Source: Luzula sylvatica (Eukaryota > Streptophyta > Magnoliopsida > Poales > Juncaceae). From it: DNA of 64,000 nucleotides. The notes beneath the pieces are model-generated. The model was given only the letters and a program-made list of their open reading frames with translations. It searched no databases and was not told where the DNA came from. The DNA lies in assembly GCA_946800325.1 (NCBI GenBank), contig OX326958.1, forward strand, positions 12,242,992 through 12,306,991, given 5' to 3'. Numbering within the stretch: the stretch's first letter is position 1; each line of letters opens with the position of its first letter. This document shows positions 56,446 to 64,000 of the stretch, piece by piece. The position numbers and the translations under genes are program-made.

Positions 56446-57175
56446 ATGAAGAACCAACAAGCAATAAGCTCGATCGTATTCGCGATTCTTCTCGTTTGTT
56501 GTTCTGGTAATCTATCTCTTGTATTATCTCTAAAACTGAATATTAATTTTTACTTTGTGTAGACTTTAGAATACGAATACTGTATTTTGTTTACAATTAC
56601 AATGTCATGTTTCGGCTATAATTTGTTTAACTAGAGAAAATATCTATTCAATTCTTAATATTATAACACATCAAGGGTACTTTTATTTTTACAATTTCAA
56701 AGAGTCATAGATAAGGTTCGGATATTTTGCACTAAAATTTTATATTACCTACTTAGTTGGCACATACTCTACTTGATATTATATAATACTGTGGGACTAT
56801 AAATAAATAGTCACTAATCAAGAAAAAAGAGAGAAGGAATTAAATTTATGAACAAAAGTTTAAATCCATGGAAAAGGAACTATATTATTATAATGTAATT
56901 AATTTATTTGAATATACTTTTCTACATATTACTTTCGTGGTAATTTTGCTAAAAACAAATTAGGTACCAAGATAGAGCGACGTACACTGGCAAGGGTTAT
57001 GTTTGATATCTGCACCGAGGAAACCCCTTTGCCTGCACCATACGTTTGTAATACATATGGCACACAGCATTGCCAATTTTACTGCCATGCTTGCTTTGGC
57101 AGAATGGCGTTGGTCGATTCAACTTGCACATCCGCGAATATTTGCGTTTGCAGATACATCTGTCATACCGTGTAA
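56446..57175 (+). CDS. Defensin-like secreted cysteine-rich peptide gene 2 (two exons)
   Basis: Exon 1 is 56446-56506, exon 2 is 56964-57175, and the intron is 56507-56963 (GT-AG, phase 1). The product is 90 residues. The signal peptide MKNQQAISSIVFAILLVCCS (plus G) is nearly that of gene 1. The mature part includes PLPAPYVC, CQFYC, then ICVCRYIC, with the eight shared cysteines plus one extra (HAC), making nine. An unpaired ninth cysteine could allow dimer formation or may be a lesion. An ATG at 56356 is in frame upstream, but the TATA position favours 56446. The flanks (56220-57350) are duplicated around gene 1 in inverse orientation. It is probably secreted. Its role in defence or signalling is not determinable. 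Confidence 0.82.
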
Positions 57176-57394
57176 AATATTGAAGTAATATCATGAAATG
57201 CGTGCTGTGATGTTATTTCATTTTATCTTATTATATGACATTGAATAGATGTTTTTTTGATCTATAAATAAAATAAAATGAAAGTTAATTGTTTCTCTTT
57301 CTTGTTCGAATTTTAAATTTTCAAGTTGTCTGGTTTATCTTTTATGATGGACGCTATGCTTGAATACAATACTCGAGAAACTATACCATGTTTA

Positions 57395-57830
57395 CGGATG
57401 TCAACGGAGCGGGTTCGAGTTCGGATAAGCCTCCTCCATATTCGAATCTGAATTTTTGAGTATTATCAGAACCTGAATCCAAAATATCCACGAATAAAAA
57501 ATCATCTCCGAACCCATCAATTGAAAATCAACTATACAAATCTAAAAATCTAAAAAACTATAAAATTATTGCACAAATACGTAAAATCAGTAACAATTTT
57601 AAATACATAAAAAAACCGACATGTACAAAATACATTAGTAATACATATACTACAAATAATTAATCCATAAAACATAAAAATTATTCATATCATTGGATAT
57701 TTTCAGGTATTGTTCGGGTTTGGATCCGGATTCGGATATTTTCGGGTAACGGGTATTTTCACGAGTAAAAATGTATTTCCGTACCCGACCCGAACCCGGA
57801 ACGGATATTTTTTTCTTGCTTACGAGTTAA
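57395..57830. mobile_element. Possible hAT-like element with CGGGT-rich ends
   Basis: The left part reads GGATGTCAACGGAGCGGGTT and the right part GGTAACGGGTATTTTC, CCCGACCCGAACCC. The design (AT-rich middle, inverted GGGT-rich arms) resembles hAT-1, but I did not find matching TIRs or a TSD. Confidence 0.35.
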
Positions 57831-58319
57831 GAGACATAATAAAAGAAATTTCATATTGTCATTTTACGGCCAAACTTGTCTATTCCACAAACAAACAAAA
57901 AAATGTTGAGTCGTGCAATCAAATGCATATTAAATGGAAGACGGTGTAGGGATACACAACCTAAACAAAATTTCATAAATGTTTCAATATTTGTTCAAAC
58001 AGAGTTCTTCATGTTTTATTTGCCTTGACTTTGCCTCTTTTGACCATGAATACTAGAAACATTTCTCTCTTTTTCTAATATGGACAATTTGTGTCAATGT
58101 GCTTAATGTTTTTATTGCAACCAAGTTATTTTTTAGCATATTGAAAGTACAATTTCATCACTGTTGTGATGAAAAGAAGCTGCAATATATGCAAATGTAT
58201 TTGAAAAATTATTGACATAAATAAATAAAAGATGAGAACTGACATTTCTACATTTTGCATTCTCAATGAATGCAATGATTGTGGATAATTACCCCCCACC
58301 TCCCCTTCCCAAATTGTTA
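57831..58319. other. Intergenic, no gene seen
   Basis: AT-rich, with no recognisable repeat boundary or coding sequence. Confidence 0.5.
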
Positions 58320-58977
58320 CTAGTTTGATCCCCGCGCAATTGCGCGGTATGTTTTTCATATAATTATTTAAATAGAATTAACGCGTGTGCGAATTAACGC
58401 GCATGCGTTTGAACTAAATTAATCTAGTCATGACATATTTGCAAATATCATGATGTTAATAGATGCATAAGGTTCAAGAAATTAGTCTATCACGGATATT
58501 ATTTTCTAATACAATTTGTATAAATAACATTTGTTCAGGTGCTTCTAAAATCGATTAATATAATCAGGACATATTCGCAAATTTTAATATGTATGTAAAA
58601 TAGGAAAAAAAGACCAAATGTAAAAAAGAACCAAAATGTAAAATAAAAAAAGGATCAAAATGTAAAAAAAAATCGAAATGTAAATAAAAAATGACCTTAA
58701 TGTAAAAAAAGACCAAAATGTAAATTAAAACAAAAAGACCAAAATATAAATAAAAAGGATCAAAATATAAATTAAAAATGTAAAAAAGGACCGAAATATA
58801 AATAAAGAAGGATCAACATATAAATAAAAAGGACCACAATGTAAATTAAAACTAAAAAGGATCAAAATATAAATAAAAAGGACCAAAATGTAAATAAAAA
58901 AATATTTTTTTATACAAAAGTTCTTGATGACGCGGAGGCTTAGAATTGCAAGAATTTTGTTTGATTTATATGTTAGA
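58320..58977 (-). mobile_element. Helitron-5
   Basis: On the minus strand it starts TCTAACATATAAATC at 58977 and ends with the hairpin CCGCGCAATTGCGCGG, GGATCAAA and CTAG at 58320. Host bases are A (58319) and T (58978). Most of the body is a degenerate tandem array of ~20-bp units (GGTCCTTTTTATTTACATTT on the minus strand). Same family as 59711-60466 and the fragment at 39898. Confidence 0.88.
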
Positions 58978-58997
58978 TATAATATAATATTACTAGA

Positions 58998-59096
58998 GTC
59001 TAGAGGGCATGGGAGGAACTAGAGGCAAGAATGGATGCTCTGGTGGTCCATATAACCAGAGAGGAAAGGGCCAATAGACTAAGATCCACTCAGTAC
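58998..59096 (+). pseudogene. Second fragment of the host gene at 8464-8992
   Basis: It encodes EELEARMDALVVHITREERA then NRLRST, against EELEARMDAPVVDIVREERD in the other copy. It is interrupted at the exon end by hAT-2. After the element (61548 on), TCTATTCTGATTTTTTTACC and CATACATGAATT continue the intron as in the copy at 8420-8463. Only the last ~30 codons of the exon are present. Confidence 0.8.
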
Positions 59097-59334
59097 CTAT
59101 GTTGCACGGATACGGATACGAGTATCGTATCCGATACGATACGGATACGGCGATACGACAATTTTCAAAAAGTATAGAATACGATACGTTATATGTATAT
59201 ATATTTTAATATTATTTTAATATCATTAATCTTTTAATCAAATGGAGTATTTATAAATTATGTTAGTTAATAAATATCAAAACAACATTTTTTAAATAAT
59301 TCATATAATCAGATAATTAGTTCATTTCTAGGGC

Positions 59335-59412
59335 AAAGTGGAGTTGAGTCGAGAGGCCCGCTCAATGTAGAACCACCACTAGGGTTAGAAGAACCACTGT
59401 CCGACGATTGCA
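59335..59412 (-). pseudogene. Ser/Gly-rich first-exon-like frame in hAT-2
   Basis: On the minus strand an ATG at about 59412 opens MQSSDSGSSNPSGGSTLSGP and LDSTPLCP. Ser-rich starts of this kind are common in hAT transposases before the BED finger, but no finger is visible, so this is only a possible transposase 5' remnant. Confidence 0.25.
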
Positions 59413-59710
59413 TTTTACTATAATTACAAAAAAATTATTATCAATAACTGATTTATAATTTCTGAATTCAAAAACGAAAAAAGCTAGGGTTAGTGAAATA
59501 AATGACAATAGAGCAACAAATTTCGAATATCTTACTTGAAATCGTTGTATTTCGCAAATATCACTGCCAAATTCCACAAACATTGGAGAGAATCATCAAT
59601 TTTGAGTGGAATAATGTTCTTGAGCTGCTCTGCGACAGAGAGAATTTCAAAACGAAGACAAGAAAGAAGCCATTAAATTGGAGAGCAAGAGACTTAGGTA
59701 AAAGTATATT

Positions 59711-60466
59711 CTATCTTATGTATAAAGTTGCAAGAATTCTTGCATTTCTAGAGCTCCACGTCACCAGGGACCTTTGTGTAAAAAAATTATTTTTTAATTT
59801 ATATTTTTGTCCTTTTTATTTTAAAAAATTACATTTTGGTCATTTTTATTTATATTTTGGTCCTTTTTTATTTACTTTTCGGTCCTTTTTTACATTTTTG
59901 AATTTATATTTTGGTCCTTTTTATTTACATTTTGGTCCTTTTTATTTTTAATTGACATTTTGATCCTTTTTATTAACATTTTGGTACTTTTTTTTTTTAC
60001 TTTTTGGTCCTTTTTTACATTTCAATTTACATTTTGGTTCTTTTATTTACATTGTGGTCCTTTTTAGTTTTAATTTATATTTTGATCCTTTTTATTTACA
60101 TTTTGGTCCTTTTTATTTACTTTTCGATCTTTTTTTACATTTTTTACATTTTTTCTTATTTCACATTTTGGTCATTTTTTACATTTGGTCTTTGTTTCCT
60201 ATTTTACATACATATTAAAATTTGCGAATATGTCCTGATTATATTAATCAATTTTAAAAGCACATGAACAAATGGTATTTATACAAATTATATTAGAAAA
60301 TAATATCCGTGATAGACTAATTTTATGAACCTTATGAATCTATTGACATCATGATATTTGCAAATATGTCATGATTAGATTAATTTAGTTCAAACGCATG
60401 CGCTTTGATTCTATTTAAATAATTATATAAAAAACATCCCGCGCAATTGCGCGGGGATAAAGCTAG
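59711..60466 (+). mobile_element. Helitron-6, nested in hAT-2
   Basis: It starts TCTATCTTATGTATAAAG and ends with the hairpin CCCGCGCAATTGCGCGGG, GATAAAG and CTAG, with host T at 60467. The base before it is T, not A, which is less usual. The body is the same TTTTGGTCCTTTTTATTTAC array as Helitron-5, in the opposite orientation about 730 bp away. It codes for nothing. Confidence 0.88.
59820..60190 (+). repeat. Tandem array of TTTTGGTCCTTTTTATTTAC units in Helitron-6
   Basis: Some fifteen or more degenerate ~20-bp units. The mirror-image array lies at 58600-58900 in Helitron-5 and a short version at 39980-40100. Confidence 0.85.
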
Positions 60467-60804
60467 TATTAGTAAAAACAATGGGTGTACTGAAGAAAAA
60501 CTGTAAAAAAAAATTAGGTGTTTGTAAATGAAGTTCCTTTTTAATCCCAATCTAAAAAATTTAAAACTAAACTAATAAAGCAATAATCTTTTACACATCT
60601 AACAAATATTTCCTTCATCCAAAATAAAAACTACGTTAGTAAAAACAACGAGATTATGCCTACAGATAATTCGAACTGGACATCTCCATTTGGACCCCAT
60701 CAGTAGTCTCTTGAGTCTTGGGTTACTACTAACTATACCATACTTTTCCACACTTTAATCCTTCTTCTCATGATTATTCGACTCGATTTAGTCATAATGC
60801 TGAT

Positions 60805-61216
60805 TCAGTTACTTTGCGTTTCCATCACTGTAGATAGTTTAGCAATCAACATATCTTTTTCCCTGAGCAAAAAATAAATAAAATAAGGGAGATTCACAAG
60901 GATATATATGTAATTAGAGGGGCAATTTTGTAACTTTTGATACCTTGAGGTACTTGAATGTAATTTCATCAAGAGAAATGAGTCCATTTTTGCCTCGGCT
61001 TCAAAAAACATGTTGCTCAAAGTCATCATTTCTTCAATCATAAAATATTAAAAAAAAAAATACTCAATTCAATTTTACCTTAATCCCATTTTATCAACTC
61101 AGTGGAAATCAATAAATTATATGTAACAAAGCATTTTTTTGTTAAAAAGTCAGATACCTATTGAAGGAGATCGTACCATTCTAACTCCCAGAGGGGCGAA
61201 CAATGGAGGGGCCTCA
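60805..61216 (-). pseudogene. Captured 3' end of a host gene in hAT-2 (three exons)
   Basis: Exons on the minus strand: about 61216-61158 (APPLFAPLGVRMVRSPSI), 61031-60944 (MMTLSNMFFEAEAKMDSFLL...) and 60862-60805 (EKDMLIAKLSTVMETQSN, then TGA). Introns 61157-61032 and 60943-60863 have GT-AG ends, and phases join without a break (I-E-M at the first junction, S-R-E at the second). The spliced frame has no stop before the TGA. The 5' part of the gene is absent. I do not recognise the protein. It is predicted helical and hydrophilic. It is best read as transduplicated gene sequence. Expression is unknown. Confidence 0.65.
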
Positions 61217-61547
61217 TGTACCATTCAAATTCTGACATTTTATATGACATTTTATATGCCAATTGCCACCTAGTAATATCAATTGCTTCCATTTGGGCCA
61301 GGCCCAAAAATAATTAATATACGAAATTCTGAGGGACATTCCGTATCCATTCGTATCATATCCATCAATCCCGTATCAATCCGTATCGGTCCGTATCGGA
61401 CACAAATTATATATTAAAATATGCCGATACGCCACGTGGAATATCGGATACGTATCGGAGGCGTATCGGTCGCGTATCCGTATCTGATACGTATCCGATA
61501 CGCCTACGGCTTGGATTTTGGAGTATCCGCACAACATAGCTCAGTAC

Positions 61548-61600
61548 TCTATTCTGATTTTTTTACCTCATACATGAATTCTTTGAAATTAATAACACAA
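61548..61600 (+). pseudogene. Intron continuation of the host-gene fragment after hAT-2
   Basis: TTTTTTTACCTCATACATGA and TGAAATTAATAAC match the reverse complement of 8405-8455. This proves the hAT-2 empty site. Confidence 0.75.
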
Positions 61601-61679
61601 TAGGTAAAACTATGTATTATGAAATTTATAGGATATAACCAATTCATTGATGAATAGTGTTACATTAGGTGATTCAAAT

Positions 61680-61877
61680 TACTAAAGTATATTAAAATGA
61701 ATTTGTTACATTATAATTTAGTTCCCATACTATGGATTTGATCTTTTGGTTCATAAATACGATTCCTTCTCTCTTTTTTCTTTATTAATGACTATCAATT
61801 ATAGTATGTCCTAACTAAGTAGGTAATATCACGATTTTAGTACAAGATGTGAGAATCTTTTATATGAGAAATGAGAA
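61680..61877 (-). pseudogene. Intron relic of a defensin-like gene copy
   Basis: TTTAGTTCCCATACT, CTTTTGGTTCATAAAT and ATATCACGATTTTAGTAC match the intron of gene 1 (21305-21500) in the same orientation. It is cut by LINE-D at about 61878. No exon remains here. Confidence 0.7.
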
Positions 61878-61882
61878 AAATA

Positions 61883-63211
61883 TTTCATACTTACCACTCC
61901 TCCAAAAAATTCAAGATAGAATAGGGGGTTGGAAAGGTCACTTACTATCAAAGGGGGGGCGACTCATGCTTATGAAGTCAGTAATTCATTCAATCCCCAC
62001 ATATATAATGCAATCCAACCTATTGCCGGCGTGGGTGATCAAGGAAATTAATAAAATGGCCCGTGCTTTTCTATGGAAAGGGGAAAATAGTTGTACCGGT
62101 GCCAATTGCCTAGTAAGCAGGCCCGGTCCTATGTTTTCGGGGGCCTTAGGCTAATTATAAGACGGGACTTGATATATAAAACGATATTTTTTTTTTTTCA
62201 ATTGCGATGGAAGTTGTGTGTCTAATTGAGAAAAATCGATCAAGTTTGTGAGAGAAAGATTGAGTTTGGGATTTGTTTATTATTGAGATTGTTATAATTA
62301 TTATGCATATCTATACATAAGGAAAAAATTAGGGACTTTTTATTTTGGGGGGCTTTAGCCCAGGGCCGGGCCTGCTAGTAAGGTGGGATAAACTCTGCCT
62401 ACCGCACGAAAATGGCGGTATAGGGGTCACGAACCTTAAACTTCAAAATGAATGTCTACTTCTCAAATGGTTCGCGAGTCTTGATCGACCACAACAGGGG
62501 CTCTGGGATTCAACAGTCGCCAATCTCTATGGTATCTCTGACTCGTCAGATCTAGCGCATAGCAGAACCATTAACTCCTTCTTTCTCAACGATTTGATCA
62601 AACTCAAAGATCTCTACGAGGCAGCAACGATCCCCTCTCATGACTCAACCCAGAGAATATGGAAGCTTACCAACTCTGAACATTTCACCACCTCCTCGGC
62701 ATACTCTTTCTTCATAAACCCTGGAATAATAATCGAATGGAACAAATCGCTGTGGAAAACACACATTCCGGCCAAAATTCGTTTCTTCCTGTGGACTCTC
62801 TTCCAAGATCGACTGTTAACAGGAGAAAAAATGGTTTCGAGAGGATGGAATGTTGACGCTACATGCCAGCTCTGTCGGACGAGTATCGAATCATCCTCGC
62901 ACCTCCTACTGGAATGCGACTTCGCACGGCAGGTCTGGTCCAAGCTGGAAACAGGGTTTGATTGGTGGAGGTATATCGCTGACATTACGCCACTAGAAGT
63001 CTGGCAAAAGGGCTCCGGCAGATTCAAATCAGCTCAATCGCGGACACTCTGGGTGGCTTCGTTTGCGGCGGTGACTTGGCAGATATGGAAGGAGCGTAAT
63101 CGCAGAGTCTTCTCAGATGCTAGTGTTCGGCGTTCCCCTGTGGTTCTCGAGGTCGAATCCTTACAGACTGAAGGTAAATCTCACTATTGGGCCTCTCAAA
63201 TCGTGGTTTGA
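61883..63211 (+). pseudogene. LINE-D ORF2 C-terminal part (RT thumb, zinc-binding domain)
   Basis: The frame reads LPLLQKIQDRIGGWKGHLLS, GGRLMLMKSVIHSIPTYIMQ and ARAFLWKGENSCTGANCLV, then continues after the MITE with RWDKLCLPHENGGIGVTNLK and LQNECLLLKWF. The zinc region is CQLCRTSIESSSHLLLECDF, followed by VTWQIWKERNRRVF. Removing the MITE and one TSD copy restores an uninterrupted frame (CLVRWDKLCLP). It lacks the endonuclease and the catalytic YADD. The frame is otherwise open for over 350 codons, so it is fairly young. Confidence 0.9.
62118..62374. mobile_element. 257-bp hAT-type MITE inside LINE-D
   Basis: TIRs are CAGGCCCGGTCCT and its inverse AGGGCCGGGCCTG, with one mismatch in 13. 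A perfect 8-bp TSD, CTAGTAAG, lies at 62110-62117 and 62375-62382. Excision in silico restores the LINE frame. The sequence just inside the left TIR (TTTCGGGGGCCTTAGGC) is typical of plant hAT MITEs of this kind. Confidence 0.95.
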
Positions 63212-63440
63212 TTTCCTTTTTGGTCGATTTTGTTCTTATTTCTAACAGATTTGTACATTTTAGGATGAAATACCTCAACAAACGATGAATAAATCCCTCT
63301 TGCATACGAAAGATACCAAAAAAATCTCTGAATCGAGCTCCATTGAAGGTAAATCTCACTGTTAAGTCTCTCAAATCGTGGTCTGATTTTCTTTTTGGTC
63401 GATTTTGTTCGTATTTGTAACAGATTTTTGATTTTTTGGA
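63165..63440 (+). repeat. ~180-bp tandem duplication at the LINE-D 3' side
   Basis: Both units begin TGAAGGTAAATCTCACT and contain TCTCAAATCGTGGT and TTTTTGGTCGATTTTGTTC. The unit start resembles an exon end plus donor (GAAG before GTAAAT). Confidence 0.85.
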
Positions 63441-64000
63441 CGTAAATAACTTTTCCCCATTTTTTGGTATATATTACAACTCATTCTATCTCCTTTCGCT
63501 GTTTGATGGTCCAGCGAGAGTTAAGTCTTGATTGTGGACGACGAGGGATGCATAAATCTGGCTGTGTTTGGCAGAATCTGACCAGTTGATGCGGGCGGTT
63601 GGGATGAGCTACCAGTTCGCTTGAAGGCGTAAGTTGGCTCGATTACTTTGTGGTTATATACCAGTGGAAAAAGAATGTCGGCAACGGGTGGTTGGTCATG
63701 GTACGGTGCAGGTTAATTAACAAGGTATAATCAATCCCGCACAAATCATGAGTTTTCTTAATTACTGCCCTCGACAACATTATGCCAAGTTAGGAAATAA
63801 ATTCTTATTTCTAATGCTATATCAATGGAGTCCAATTAATTTCATAAATTTGCACATAATTTCACCAACTTTAGGTTCTTTTTTTGCAAAGAAATAGCAA
63901 GTTTGGGTTCTTTTTGCATATGGGAGTGATTTTGAAAGCTTTTGCACATACTGTTCCTTTTTGCTCTTTTTCAGCAAAAATAGGTGATGGGTAATTTTTG
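63441..64000. other. Right edge, nothing assigned
   Basis: Moderately AT-rich. I see no coding frame, repeat boundary or RNA gene. It may contain the 3' tail of LINE-D. Confidence 0.4.

Larger units (their letters stand above)
59097..61539. mobile_element. hAT-2, element carrying host-gene exons
   Basis: TIRs are CTATGTTGCACGGATAC and its inverse GTATCCGCACAACATAG (15 of 17 positions match). The 8-bp TSD CTCAGTAC is at 59089-59096 and 61540-61547. The empty site is visible in the related gene fragment at 8464. Both subterminal regions (59100-59160, 61330-61510) are dense in GGATACG/CGTATCC words, probable transposase-binding repeats. The interior holds Helitron-6 and, on the minus strand, three exons with matching splice phases (61216-60805). 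No complete transposase was found. Confidence 0.92.
61878..63211 (+). mobile_element. LINE-D, 5'-truncated L1-type element, split by a MITE
   Basis: It begins within the RT thumb region and continues through the zinc-binding C-terminus. It inserted into the defensin-like intron relic. The 3' end, poly(A) and TSD were not found, and the frame runs into a locally duplicated segment after 63165. Confidence 0.8.

Noticed and set aside
54040..61600. Single large insertion splitting one defensin-like gene copy
   Set aside because: The 3' UTR relic (53880-54025) and the intron relic (61680-61877) have the same orientation, which suggested one split copy. But gene 2 and many elements lie between and no boundary repeat supports it.

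Overview
The window is nuclear DNA of a flowering plant, probably a eudicot. It is AT-rich and has no bacterial-style operons. It contains plant L1-type LINEs, Ty1-copia and Ty3-gypsy LTR elements, Helitrons with CTAG 3' ends, hAT elements with 8-bp target-site duplications (TSDs), GT-AG introns, and a pair of small cysteine-rich secreted-peptide genes. I could not name the species.

Almost everything is transposable-element (TE) sequence, much of it nested. Layout: (1) 1-7000, a GA-tailed dispersed repeat (called R1 here) split by a nearly full-length LINE-A (101-6726, 15-bp TSD). (2) 7000-9000, a copia integrase remnant and a broken host gene. (3) 9474-20221, one old copia element with ~205-bp LTRs and a GACCT TSD. 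It has been invaded by a Helitron, two solo LTRs of another family (each with its own 5-bp TSD) and a truncated LINE-B inside its 3' LTR. (4) 21032-21752 (-), a defensin-like gene. (5) 22031-24826, a TIR element, followed by two foldback MITEs, R1 copies and an AT-rich TIR element. (6) 27475-29063, a third LTR of the palindrome family, split by a Helitron. (7) 30291-33250 and 39335-39890, gypsy-like remnants around LINE-C (33265-39321, minus). (8) 40160-45960, a very young non-autonomous Athila-like gypsy element: 1510-bp LTRs with one difference seen, tRNA-Asp-type PBS, an uninterrupted 388-codon ORF and no pol. (9) 46000-50110, gypsy-like LTR sequence, a fourth palindrome LTR with its PBS, and a Helitron 3' end. 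(10) 50498-53836, a Helitron nested in R1 and itself carrying a hAT. (11) 54370-57350, R1, a Helitron and a second defensin-like gene (+), an inverted paralogue of the first. (12) 58320-61600, two inverted copies of one Helitron family and a hAT that carries spliced exons of a host gene. (13) 61680-64000, a defensin-like intron relic and LINE-D split by a 257-bp hAT MITE.

The two defensin-like genes are the only ordinary host genes that look intact. Both have a TATA box, a signal-peptide exon, one intron in the same phase, and a second exon with a C-x3-C ... C-x-C pattern. The rest is mobile DNA or gene debris moved by it. Several insertion boundaries are supported by an uninterrupted related copy elsewhere in the window, so the order of events can be read directly. 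The least familiar pattern is an LTR family (four copies) whose U3 carries pairs of 14-bp palindromes spaced 22 bp apart, with the palindrome sequence exchanged between copies. No rRNA, tRNA or CRISPR array was seen.
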